Source: a virus. Taken from it: a DNA stretch of 40,337 nt. Positions within the stretch are counted from its first letter, which is position 1. Each line of letters begins with the position of its first letter. The notes under the pieces were generated by a model. The model was given only the letters and a program-made list of their open reading frames with translations, searched no databases and had not been told where the DNA came from. A program made the position numbers and the translations under genes. Location: the IMG/VR virus record IMGVR_UViG_3300010373_000083, positions 1-40,337 of that record. One strand, 5' to 3'. Below are positions 1 through 7,061 of the stretch, one piece after another.

Positions 1-186
1 ACGCCGCCGACCGCGCCGACCGCGCCGCCGACTCCGCCGACCGCGCCGCCGACCGCGCCGACCGCGCCGCCGACGACCACGCCGCCGCCGACTCCGCCGA
101 CCGCGCCGACCGCGCCGCCGCCGACCGCGCCGCCGACGACCACGCCGCCGACGACCACGCCGCCGCCGACTCCGCCGACTCCGCCG
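1..186. repeat. GC-rich coding microsatellite, left part
   Basis: Degenerate triplet-based repeats such as GCCGCCGACCGC. On the minus strand they encode Ser-Ala-Ala-x, where the x codons differ by one or two bases (CGG Arg, TGG Trp, GAG Glu). All unit lengths are multiples of three, so the frame is kept. It joins the repeat at the far right end of the window. Copy number is likely to vary by slippage and may be wrong in an assembly. Confidence 0.9.
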
Positions 187-670
187 TGATGACTGAGCAG
201 GAATTTTCACTTATTTCCGCTTCGTGGCGCTGGCGTACTTGGGTGAGAGCCGCAACGGTCCGCGCGATCACGGCGTCGATGGCGTTGCCGTGTTTCCCGG
301 CATTGCCATTTTGCAGTGCGATCAACCGATCGACGCGGCGCAAGGCAAGCTTGTGGCGCACCGGCTCAAGGTTCGCGCCGGGCGTGATGGCCTCAAGAAA
401 CGCTTCGGGCCACGCCATCGCTTCGGCTTTCGGTAGACCTTCAAAAATACTGTCTTCAAGCCGTGCGAGCCATTCTGGTAGCCCCAGCTCGATCGGATAG
501 CGCGAATGATCGTAGGCTTCGAGCGTACACCCGATGGCGCAACCCTTCCCGTTCTCCCAACCGATGCCTTGCGTGATGGCATCGGCGGTGCGATGGGCAC
601 GAACGCGTGCCAGATATTTGTCTTTGATTGCCTGGTCGCCGTGGAAGGCGCGAAGGTGTTGGGTGGTCAT
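1..670 (-). CDS. Ala-rich repeat protein, N-terminal part (gene crosses window ends)
   Basis: The start is ATG at 670, preceded by CCGGAGAAAGATC, which holds a good GGAG ribosome site. The reading frame runs without a stop to position 1 and continues in the same frame from 40337 to a TAG at 40006-40008, giving 333 residues if the window is circular. Residues 1-162 form an ordinary globular domain (begins MTTQHLRAFHGDQAIKDKY, contains GIGWENGKGCAIGCTLEAYD). From residue 163 the protein becomes S-A-A-x and S-A-x repeats, with x being Arg, Trp or Glu. From memory this resembles a phage and prophage family with a conserved N-terminal domain, a variable Ala-rich helical region and a short conserved C-terminus. 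Its function is unknown to me. It lies in the minus-strand operon headed by the clamp-like gene. Confidence 0.85.
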   Translation of the reverse strand, partial: MTTQHLRAFHGDQAIKDKYLARVRAHRTADAITQGIGWENGKGCAIGCTLEAYDHSRYPIELGLPEWLARLEDSIFEGLPKAEAMAWPEAFLEAITPGANLEPVRHKLALRRVDRLIALQNGNAGKHGNAIDAVIARTVAALTQVRQRHEAEISENSCSVITAESAESAAAWSSAAWSSAARSAAARSARSAESAAAWSSAARSARSAARSAESAARSARSAA

Positions 671-684
671 GATCTTTCTCCGGT

Positions 685-1032
685 TCATGCGGGGATGTAG
701 CGGGAGCCGTTCCACACTTCCAGCGCGGCGCGGTCGGGGTTGCGCGTGCTGCGCGCGGCCTGACGCATGGCGTCGTCCGCGTCCATTGCACCGATGAGGA
801 TCCAGCCGTAGGGGCTGCGCAGGCGGTAGCTGGTGTAGGGCTCGCACGCGTGGTCGGTGTCGCACGGGGCCGCCTGGACCAGCGGAAACCGTACGCCGGC
901 GCGCTTGCTTCCATCGGATTGCTTAGATGCAAACCGGCAGGCTTCATCGTGCGGCATCGGGTACGCCGTCTGCCGCTGGCGAAAACCGGTGCGGTCGTTG
1001 ATGGCGTCCACATGGTACAGACGCTGTTTCAT
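685..1032 (-). CDS. hypothetical protein, 115 aa
   Basis: The ATG at 1032 is preceded by GAGGAG at good spacing, and its ATGA overlaps the stop of the upstream 70-residue gene, so the two are probably translationally coupled. The protein starts MKQRLYHVDAINDRTGFR and has a plausible soluble composition with a mid-protein hydrophobic stretch, YGWILIGAMDADDA. I do not recognise the family. It sits in the minus-strand operon between a sliding-clamp-like gene and the Ala-rich repeat protein. A role in host takeover or replication support is only a guess from position. Confidence 0.7.
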   Translation of the reverse strand: MKQRLYHVDAINDRTGFRQRQTAYPMPHDEACRFASKQSDGSKRAGVRFPLVQAAPCDTDHACEPYTSYRLRSPYGWILIGAMDADDAMRQAARSTRNPDRAALEVWNGSRYIPA

Positions 1033-1241
1033 GACACCAGCTCCTCGCCGCCCGGCAGCGCGTACACCAGCTTGCCGTCGCGGCGCAGCGGCGCGCGCAG
1101 GCCACCGCGCTTCGGCACGTCCAGCTTGACGGGGGCCTGGATGACGGCGTCACCGTAGACGACGGTGGCATGCGGGATGAAGCCCACGGTGGTCTCGGTA
1201 CCGCCGAAGGACGTGGTGCGGTACTCGGGCTCGGCTTTCAT
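1029..1241 (-). CDS. hypothetical protein, 70 aa
   Basis: The start chosen is ATG at 1241 because AGGAG lies at the right distance upstream; a longer frame exists but would run through the repetitive leader. The protein begins MKAEPEYRTTSFGGTETTVG and ends RRDGKLVYALPGGEELVS. It looks like a small beta-rich soluble protein. There is no recognised family. It overlaps the next gene by ATGA and shares a leader repeat with the clamp-like gene upstream. Confidence 0.65.
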   Translation of the reverse strand: MKAEPEYRTTSFGGTETTVGFIPHATVVYGDAVIQAPVKLDVPKRGGLRAPLRRDGKLVYALPGGEELVS

Positions 1242-1257
1242 GGTCTCGTCTCCTGTC

Positions 1258-1281
1258 GGTGGTCGGGGTGGTGGTCGGGGT
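1258..1281 (-). repeat. 12-bp leader repeat, tandem pair (third copy 1912-1923)
   Basis: GGTGGTCGGGGT occurs twice in exact tandem here and once more at 1912-1923. Read on the minus strand, ACCCCGACCACC lies just upstream of the ribosome sites of the 70-residue gene and of the clamp-like gene. The placement suggests either a duplicated 5' leader or a translational or regulatory element. Confidence 0.6.
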
Positions 1282-1302
1282 GGCATGCGCAACACCTGCG
1301 TA

Positions 1303-1896
1303 TCAGCGCGAGGCCCAGGAAACGTCGGGCACGTCCAGCGTTTGTATGGGCTGTCGGAACGGCATGAGGACTCCGGCAAAGTCGTGGACAGCGTTGATCC
1401 GTACGAGCGCGGCGCCAGAGCCGTTGTGCACGATCTCGGGGCACGCTTTCGCGCCCAGTGCCTTTGCCACCTTGCTGAACGCGGTCAACAGTTCCGGATT
1501 GAACTGCGCCGTTTCGCCGGACGGTGCCTGCGGGAAAATGCGGCGGTACTGGGGAAAACGCGCATCGATCGGGTCGAACAGCAGCGAATCGCTCGCCCAG
1601 CTCAACCGGCCGGTGCCGTCGGTGATGGTGAGGTCAACGAACTTGACGCCCTTCACCAGCTTCACGAACGCTTCCACGGTGGCACGCGGGATGATGATGA
1701 TGCTGAACGGTTCCGGGTTGGCCGTGGCGCTGCGGAACACCCCGAGCTTGATGCCGTCCGTCGCGGCCACGCGCGTTTCGTCCGGAAGCGCCTCGACGTA
1801 GACGCCGTTGGGGTAGTAGCGCACGTCGTTCTTGCCCGCGCAGTGAATGGCGGCGCACAGGTGGCGGGCGTTGATGGTGGTGGTGGTGGTGACCAT
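1303..1896 (-). CDS. DNA polymerase III beta sliding-clamp-like protein
   Basis: 197 residues, begins MVTTTTTINARHLCAAIHCA. The sequence has the character of a DnaN/beta-clamp-like protein: a helix, then beta strands with the pattern VRYYPNGVYVEALPDETRV followed by ATDGIKLGVFR, which matches the typical D-G-x-x-L-x strand of clamp domains. At 197 residues it is about half a bacterial beta clamp of three domains, so it may assemble as a higher oligomer or mimic only part of a clamp. The start is ATG at 1896 with CGGAGAA upstream; upstream in-frame ATG codons lack a ribosome site. It is the first gene of the leftward operon and is far from the polymerase gene at 29133. The family call rests on pattern recognition without a search. 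Confidence 0.6.
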   Translation of the reverse strand: MVTTTTTINARHLCAAIHCAGKNDVRYYPNGVYVEALPDETRVAATDGIKLGVFRSATANPEPFSIIIIPRATVEAFVKLVKGVKFVDLTITDGTGRLSWASDSLLFDPIDARFPQYRRIFPQAPSGETAQFNPELLTAFSKVAKALGAKACPEIVHNGSGAALVRINAVHDFAGVLMPFRQPIQTLDVPDVSWASR

Positions 1897-1937
1897 GGTC
1901 GTTCTCCGGTTGGTGGTCGGGGTGGTGCTGCAAGCCC

Positions 1938-1965
1938 ACCGTACACGCATTGCGTGGCTATGCAA
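1938..1965 (-). promoter_or_regulatory. candidate promoter for leftward clamp operon
   Basis: On the minus strand TTGCAT (1965-1960), a 16-bp spacer, and TACGGT (1943-1938) form a sigma70-like promoter. Transcription would start near 1931, leaving a leader of about 35 nt before the ATG at 1896. The same TTGCA plus TA-G-GGT pattern appears at both divergent promoters near 36.7 kb. Confidence 0.5.
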
Positions 1966-2047
1966 GGCGCGCCGCGATTGGCGTTCAGGACTCGTTCAGT
2001 TTATGCCCGCCTTGAACATGCAAAACGCTGCGCGTTGCGCCGAACGG

Positions 2048-2070
2048 GTGCAACATTGCACGTGTTGCAC
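2048..2070. repeat. inverted repeat GTGCAAC / GTTGCAC
   Basis: GTGCAAC (2048-2054) and its perfect inverse GTTGCAC (2064-2070) are separated by 9 bp. It is the left edge of the TGCAAC-rich divergent region and could be an operator half of the iteron-like cluster. Confidence 0.5.
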
Positions 2071-2103
2071 TGAGCTACGCATACGCTAGCGCACGGTTCG
2101 TGG

Positions 2104-2218
2104 ATGCAACGCGGGTGCAACGCGGCGGCGGTTTCGTGGCATGGGGCTAAGCTATTGATTTTTAATAGTTAGCTTCGAATGCAACGCGTATGCAACGCGG
2201 ATGCAACGCCGCGTTGCA
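2104..2218. repeat. iteron-like TGCAACGC cluster
   Basis: An 11-bp unit close to ATGCAACGCGG repeats in tandem at 2104-2114, 2115-2125, 2179-2189, 2190-2200 and 2201-2211, followed by the inverse GCGTTGCA at 2211-2218. An A/T-rich stretch (about 2152-2178), containing AAGCTA and its inverse TAGCTT, lies between the first pair and the next three copies. Tandem iterons beside an A/T-rich segment are typical of replication origins, but clustered operators of a repressor would look the same. The 517-bp interval 1897-2413 holds no gene that I can support. Confidence 0.65.
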
Positions 2219-2240
2219 GAAATTTTTAGAGGGACTGCCG

Positions 2241-2289
2241 CTGCAACGCAACGCGGGGTGTGTCTAGGGACACCCCCGCGGCGTTGCAG
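2241..2289. repeat. long imperfect palindrome containing two TGCAACGC copies
   Basis: The left arm 2241-2261 (CTGCAACGC then AACGCGGGGTGT) pairs with the right arm 2270-2289 (ACACCCCCGCGGCGTTGCAG) around an 8-base loop, with one bulge and a mismatch. Each arm ends in the TGCAACGC unit of the neighbouring cluster. There is no T-run after it, so it is not an obvious intrinsic terminator. It lies between the divergent clamp and terminase transcription units. Confidence 0.6.
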
Positions 2290-2378
2290 TTGCGGTCCGG
2301 CGGTCGGCGTTGAAACCAAAAACCTAGAACGCAACTTTTCGCACGTCACCAAACTGGTATGACGGGCGCCGCGCCGTG

Positions 2379-2407
2379 TTGCCGATGCCCACGCGCGTGA
2401 CTACACT
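2379..2407 (+). promoter_or_regulatory. candidate promoter for the late operon, possibly leaderless
   Basis: TTGCCG (2379-2384), a 17-bp spacer and TACACT (2402-2407) resemble a sigma70 promoter. The expected start of transcription falls at or beside the ATG at 2414, and no Shine-Dalgarno sequence is visible before that ATG. This combination would give a leaderless message. It is a weak call in GC-rich sequence. Confidence 0.35.
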
Positions 2408-2413
2408 CACGCC

Positions 2414-2956
2414 ATGGCCCCCCACTACTTTCCCTGGCATGACGCGTTCCTCGCAGCGCTGCGCGAATACCCAGTGCTGGGGCATGCGTGCGAGGTCGTC
2501 GGCATCAATCGCGCAACGGCATGGCGCGCACGCGAGCAAGATGCGGCCTTCGCCAAGGAGGTGGAGGACGCGCTGGAGGAAGGCATCGACCGTGCCGAGA
2601 AAGAAGCTTTCCGCCGCGGCGTAGAGGGCGTCGAGGAACCTGTGGTGTACCGCGGGGAGCTCACGCCGGTGTGGCGCCGCGACGCGCAGGGTGAGATCCT
2701 GCTGGTGGACACGGAGATGCCAGACGGCAGCGTTGAGCGTCGGCCTTCGCAGCTGATGGATGCGCGCGGGCGTCCGGTGTGGCTCACCGTGCGCAAACAC
2801 AGCGACGCCATGCTCGCCCTTGTGCTCAAAGGCCGTCGCAAGGCCATCTACGCCGATCGCACGGAGATCACAGGCGCCGATGGCGGTCCCCAACGACAGG
2901 CCATTGTGGTCGTTACCGGAGTGCCTGACGATTTCGATCCGGAGAGCGTGGCTTGA
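2414..2956 (+). CDS. terminase small subunit-like protein
   Basis: 180 residues. The N-terminal 60 residues contain a helix-turn-helix of the kind seen in small terminases (FLAALREYPVLGHACEVVGI then NRATAWRAREQDAAFAKEV), which would bind the packaging site on phage DNA. The rest is acidic and mixed, and the C-terminus DDFDPESVA could contact the large subunit. The next gene starts inside its stop codon, which is the usual order for small then large terminase. No ribosome site precedes the ATG, so translation may be leaderless. The call rests on the HTH pattern and position. Confidence 0.8.
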   Translation: MAPHYFPWHDAFLAALREYPVLGHACEVVGINRATAWRAREQDAAFAKEVEDALEEGIDRAEKEAFRRGVEGVEEPVVYRGELTPVWRRDAQGEILLVDTEMPDGSVERRPSQLMDARGRPVWLTVRKHSDAMLALVLKGRRKAIYADRTEITGADGGPQRQAIVVVTGVPDDFDPESVA

Positions 2957-4284
2957 CGGTTATCGACCTTGGCTACCGACCACGCGCCTGGCAAGCCGAA
3001 TGCCACCAAACGCGTGCGCGCTTCACTGTCCTGGCGCTGCATCGACGCGCAGGCAAAACGGAGCTGGCGTTAGCGGAGCTTGTGGACAAAGCGCTGCGGT
3101 GTACGCTCGGGCAAGCGATGTTCATCTACGTGGCACCGCTGCTCAAGCAGGCTAAAACGAATGCGTGGGACCGGCTGAAAGCACGTGTAGAGCCGTTGAC
3201 CAACGCCGGACTGGCCGTAGTAAACGAGGGTGAGCTGACGATTATCTTCGTAGCCAACGGCGCCAAGGTGCGCCTGTTCGGCGCGGACAACCCCGACTCC
3301 ATGCGCGGCATGCGACTGGACGGCGCGGTGATTGACGAGGTGGCGCAGGTGAAGCCCGAAACGTGGGAAGAAGTAATTCAGCCCGCGTTAGCCGACCGCC
3401 TGGGTTGGGCGCTGTTTATTGGAACGCCCAAAGGCGTAAACCTATTCAGCAAACTGTTTTTTAGGAAAGCGCCGAACTGGCATAGCCGCGCGTATACGGT
3501 TTACGACACCGACGCACTGGACCCGGAAGAAGTGGCGCGCTATCGGCGCGACGCATCTGAGGCGACTTTTGCCCGTGAGTACCTGTGCGATTTCACCGCG
3601 GCAGGTAACGATCAGCTGCTCAGCCTTATCGACATCATGGACGCCAGCAACCGCCATGTGCCGCCAGCGGAGTACGAGTACGCGCCGCGAATTCTCGGTG
3701 TAGACCCCGCGCGCTTCGGCGACGACCGAAGCGTGATCTACCCGCGACAAGGACTGTGGGCCGGCGAGCCCGACGTGTTCCACGGCGTCGACAACATGCA
3801 ACTTGCCGCCAAAGTGGCGGAAAAGATGGTGGAATGGGAAGCCGACGCGGTGTTTATCGACGCGGGCAACGGCGGCGGCGTCATCGACCGGCTGCGCCAG
3901 CTGGGGCATGACGTCATTGAAGTTAACTTCGGGGGTAAGCCAAGCGAACCGCGATTCGTCAACAAGCGCACGGAGATGTGGTGGAACCTGCGCGATTGGA
4001 TACTGGCCGGCGGCCGCATACCCCAACTGCAATCGCTACACCAAGACTTGGCTGCGCCAACCTACAAATTCGACGCGCAGGACAAAATCGCGCTGGAGTC
4101 CAAGGACGACATCAAGGCGCGCGCACTGCCCAGCCCTGACTTGGGCGACGCACTGGCTCTCACGTTCGCGTACACCGTGGCCAAAAAGCGCCCGCTATGG
4201 GCTCAGCCCGCCAAACGGGGGGAGTACGATCCCCTGAGCGTGGCCGACCGCTACGCGCAAAACGGAGAACGCCATGGCTATTAG
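2953..4284 (+). CDS. terminase large subunit
   Basis: 443 residues; the motor that packages DNA into the prohead and cuts it. Walker A is HRRAGKT at residues 30-36 and Walker B ends in Asp128-Glu129 (GAVIDEVAQV). The C-terminal RNase H-like nuclease shows Asp251 (GVDPARFGDD), Asp303 (VFIDAGNGGG) and Asp399 (PDLGDALAL). The start is a TTG whose bases overlap the TGA stop of the small subunit; GGAG lies upstream at good spacing. No upstream ATG fits. All catalytic residues are present, so the enzyme should be active. Confidence 0.95.
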   Translation: MTVIDLGYRPRAWQAECHQTRARFTVLALHRRAGKTELALAELVDKALRCTLGQAMFIYVAPLLKQAKTNAWDRLKARVEPLTNAGLAVVNEGELTIIFVANGAKVRLFGADNPDSMRGMRLDGAVIDEVAQVKPETWEEVIQPALADRLGWALFIGTPKGVNLFSKLFFRKAPNWHSRAYTVYDTDALDPEEVARYRRDASEATFAREYLCDFTAAGNDQLLSLIDIMDASNRHVPPAEYEYAPRILGVDPARFGDDRSVIYPRQGLWAGEPDVFHGVDNMQLAAKVAEKMVEWEADAVFIDAGNGGGVIDRLRQLGHDVIEVNFGGKPSEPRFVNKRTEMWWNLRDWILAGGRIPQLQSLHQDLAAPTYKFDAQDKIALESKDDIKARALPSPDLGDALALTFAYTVAKKRPLWAQPAKRGEYDPLSVADRYAQNGERHGY

Positions 4285-4729
4285 CTTCGCGGTGGAAACC
4301 GTCGATGCCATGCTGGCACCGGAGATCCAGGCGATGATGGCGCAGCACCTGGCCGACGTGGCCCCGCTGGACGCCTGGCGCACGCTGGACGCCGGCGTTA
4401 GCATGTACCGCCAGTGTGAGGCCGCCGGCATGTTCTACGTCATCGTGGCGCGCGACGGCGGCGTGCCAGTGGGCTATTCCGGCACGTTCATCGGCCCACA
4501 CCGGTTCTGCGTGGGGACCATCTTCGCCAACAACGACATGCTGTTCGTGGCGCCGGCGTTCCGCGGCACGAACGTGGCGCTGCGCCTCATGCGCGCCACG
4601 GTGGCCGAAGCCAAGCGCCGGGGGGCGTCGGTCATGGGCTGGGCCGCCCGTCCAGACAGCCGTTTCGGGCAGATGCTTGCGCGATCGGGCCATGTGGTCG
4701 CAGAATCTCTCTACCTCCGGGAGATCTGA
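4274..4729 (+). CDS. GNAT-family N-acetyltransferase
   Basis: 151 residues that fit a GNAT fold. The acetyl-CoA loop is visible as FVAPAFRGTNVALRLM around residues 91-106, after the strand VGTIFANNDML, and followed by the helix VAEAKRRG. It would transfer an acetyl group from acetyl-CoA to an unknown amine. It overlaps the terminase by 11 bases and has its own GGAG ribosome site. Acetyltransferases placed between terminase and portal are known in several podoviruses, but the substrate is not known to me; a virion or host protein is possible. Confidence 0.85.
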   Translation: MAISFAVETVDAMLAPEIQAMMAQHLADVAPLDAWRTLDAGVSMYRQCEAAGMFYVIVARDGGVPVGYSGTFIGPHRFCVGTIFANNDMLFVAPAFRGTNVALRLMRATVAEAKRRGASVMGWAARPDSRFGQMLARSGHVVAESLYLREI

Positions 4730-4732
4730 GCC

Positions 4733-5044
4733 ATGCCGCAAGCCGCCGCCATATCCGCCATCGTGGCCGCTGCGGCGACCACCTACAGCGCGCTGAACCA
4801 GCCCGGCGCGCCGAAGGTGCAGACGCCCACCGAGTTGCAGTCGGCCAAGTCGCCCGATGCCACGAGCGTCCGCAGTGCACTGGCCGGCCCCGGGCAGGGC
4901 GGCGGTGCGCAGGGCATCGCGCAAACCTTCCTGTCCGGGGCCGGCGGGGTGAACCCGGCACTGCTCCAGCTGGGCAGCAACACACTGTTGGGCGGCGGCA
5001 CGTCCGGCTCGTCCAGCACGCCGACGACGCCGGGGATGGGCTGA
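4733..5044 (+). CDS. small virion-module protein, unknown
   Basis: 103 residues starting MPQAAAISAIVAAAATTYSA, an Ala-rich hydrophobic N-terminus, followed by a Gly/Ser/Thr/Pro-rich tail (LLGGGTSGSSS). GGGAG before the ATG supports the start. It lies directly between the acetyltransferase and the portal gene. The composition suggests a flexible, perhaps virion-associated protein. I do not recognise a family. Confidence 0.7.
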   Translation: MPQAAAISAIVAAAATTYSALNQPGAPKVQTPTELQSAKSPDATSVRSALAGPGQGGGAQGIAQTFLSGAGGVNPALLQLGSNTLLGGGTSGSSSTPTTPGMG

Positions 5045-5045
5045 G

Positions 5046-6749
5046 TTGAGCCAGCCGACCCGCCAGGAAATCCTCACGCGCCTCGCGGCGCTGCGTACCG
5101 AGCGCGAAACTTGGCGAGCGCACTGGGCGGAGATTACCCAGTACCTGCTGCCGCGCAACGGGCGTTACTTCGTACAGGACCGCGACCGCGGTTTTCGTCG
5201 GCACAACAACATCTTCGACAACACCGCAACCCGCGCGCTGAACACGCTGGCGGCGGGCATGATGTCGGGCATGACCAGTCCCGCGCGCCCGTGGTTCCGC
5301 TTCGGCACGGTGGACCCGGACCGCCAGAAGTCGCAGGCGGCGAAGCTGTGGCTGAACCAGGCCACGCAGATCACGCTCGACATCTTCGCGCGCGGCAACA
5401 CCTACCGCGCGCTGCACGCGATCTACAAGGAGCTGGGCGCGTTCGGCACGGCCTGCTCGCTGGTGCTGGACGACTACAACGACGTCATGCGCCAGTACAA
5501 CCTCACCTGCGGTGAGTACTTCATCGCGCAGGACTGGCGCGGGCAGGTGTGCACGGTCTACCGCGAGTTCCAGAAAACCATCGGCGAAGTGGTCGCCGAG
5601 TTCGGACGCGACCGCTGCAGCAATGCGACACGCTCGCTCTACGACCGGGGCCAGCTGGACAAGTGGATCACGATCATTCAGGCCATCGAGCCGCGCGAGG
5701 ACCGCGAGCCCGGCAAGCCGGGCGCGCTCAACATGGCGTGGCGTTCGGTCTACCTGGAGCAGGGCGGCAACGGCGACGAGGTGCTGCGCGAGTCCGGGTT
5801 CAAGTACTTCCCGGCGCTGGCGCCGCGGTGGGACCTGGCCGGCGGCGACATCTACGGCAACTCGCCGGGCATGGACGCGCTGGGCGACGTCAAGCAACTG
5901 CAGCAGGAACAGCTGCGCAAGTCGCAGGGCATCGACTACATGACGAAGCCCCCGCTGCAGATGCCCAGCGGGATGAAGAACCGAGAGATCGACGCGTTGC
6001 CGGGCGGCATCAGCTACCTGGACTCCACCGGCGCGCCGGGCATCCGCAACCTGTTCCAGGTGCAGTTGGACCTGCAGCACCTGCTGGGCGACGTGCAGGA
6101 CGTGCGCGAGCGCATCAATTCGACGTTCTACGCCGACCTATTCCTGATGATGGCCAACGACAGCCGGTCGGGCATCACCGCGACCGAGGTCGCCGAGCGC
6201 CAGGAAGAGAAGCTGCTGATGCTCGGCCCGGTGCTGGAACGCCTTAACAATGAGCTGCTCAGCCCGCTGGTGGAGATGGCGTTCACCCGGGCAATCGAGC
6301 ACGGACTGTTGCCCCCGCCGCCGGCCGAGTTGCAGGGTCAGGACCTGAACGTGGAGTTCGTGTCGATGCTGGCACAGGCCCAGCGCGCCGTGGGTACCAC
6401 GACGATGGACCGCTACGTGCAGGCGATCGGCGCGGTGGCGTCAGTGGCCGGTCCGGCCATCCTCGACAACCTCGACCCGGACAAGTACGCCGACGTCTAC
6501 GCCGACATGCTGGGCGTCGACCCGGAAATCATCGTCCCGGGCGACAAGGTGGCGCTGATCCGCAAGCAGCGCGCGCAGGCGCAGCAGCAGGCACAGCAAG
6601 CGGCTATGATGAACCAGCAGGCCGATACCGCGCAGAAGCTGGCGAACGCGCCGACCAAGGGCGGCGGCAGCAACGCGCTGAACGACATCATCAACCAGTA
6701 CCAGGGCTACGGCGCACCCGACCAGGTCAACGCGCAACCCGGGCAATAG
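5046..6749 (+). CDS. portal (head-tail connector) protein
   Basis: 567 residues, close to T7 gp8-type connectors (Head-tail_con family). Typical sequence is seen near the start (RERETWRAHWAEITQYLLPR would be the helical entry; then NNIFDNTATRALNTLAAGMM and SGMTSPARPWFRFGT). The C-terminal region is Gln/Ala-rich (QAQQQAQQAAMMNQQ), as is common for portal crown helices. It forms the dodecameric ring at the head vertex through which DNA is packaged and ejected. The start is TTG at 5046; no ATG upstream keeps the conserved N-terminus. Confidence 0.93.
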   Translation: MSQPTRQEILTRLAALRTERETWRAHWAEITQYLLPRNGRYFVQDRDRGFRRHNNIFDNTATRALNTLAAGMMSGMTSPARPWFRFGTVDPDRQKSQAAKLWLNQATQITLDIFARGNTYRALHAIYKELGAFGTACSLVLDDYNDVMRQYNLTCGEYFIAQDWRGQVCTVYREFQKTIGEVVAEFGRDRCSNATRSLYDRGQLDKWITIIQAIEPREDREPGKPGALNMAWRSVYLEQGGNGDEVLRESGFKYFPALAPRWDLAGGDIYGNSPGMDALGDVKQLQQEQLRKSQGIDYMTKPPLQMPSGMKNREIDALPGGISYLDSTGAPGIRNLFQVQLDLQHLLGDVQDVRERINSTFYADLFLMMANDSRSGITATEVAERQEEKLLMLGPVLERLNNELLSPLVEMAFTRAIEHGLLPPPPAELQGQDLNVEFVSMLAQAQRAVGTTTMDRYVQAIGAVASVAGPAILDNLDPDKYADVYADMLGVDPEIIVPGDKVALIRKQRAQAQQQAQQAAMMNQQADTAQKLANAPTKGGGSNALNDIINQYQGYGAPDQVNAQPGQ

Positions 6750-6760
6750 GAGTTCAGGCC

Positions 6761-7051
6761 ATGAAGCAGAAGTTCTCGTACACGACGATTACCGCACGCG
6801 GCGCCGACAACGCCAAGCCGATCACCTTCGACTTCGACGGCCTGCCCGTGACACCGGCCGACGCGACTAACCTACCGGATGGCATCGCCCGTGGCCTGTA
6901 CTGCACCGGCACCGGCAACATCGCGGTGACGCTGGAGTCGGGTGCCACCGCGACGCTTACCACCGTGCCGGCGAACACCGTCATCCCGATTTCCGTGTCG
7001 ATCGTGGGCGCCACCGGCACCACGGCTACCGGCATTTACGCGCTGTACTGA
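6761..7051 (+). CDS. small beta-rich head-associated protein, paralogue 1
   Basis: 96 residues with AGGAG before the ATG. The C-terminal half is predicted by eye to be beta strands with the closing motif ATGTTATGIYALY. The next gene ends ASSGTTATNILALY, so the two are tandem paralogues. Genes of this kind sit in head modules of related phages and may decorate the capsid; the function is inferred from position only. Confidence 0.75.
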   Translation: MKQKFSYTTITARGADNAKPITFDFDGLPVTPADATNLPDGIARGLYCTGTGNIAVTLESGATATLTTVPANTVIPISVSIVGATGTTATGIYALY

Positions 7052-7061
7052 GGCCAAGGCC

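Noticed and set aside
1-186. Direct terminal repeat or CRISPR array at the window ends
   Set aside because: The end sequences are not identical copies, and there are no unique spacers; it is a coding microsatellite.
1-189. A plus-strand Thr-Pro-Pro repeat protein
   Set aside because: No start codon in that frame on either side of the join before a stop, and the minus frame has a start, a ribosome site and a non-repeat domain.
186-500. A 104-residue plus-strand frame opposite the repeat-protein N-terminus
   Set aside because: Antisense to a gene with better start signals and with no recognisable features.
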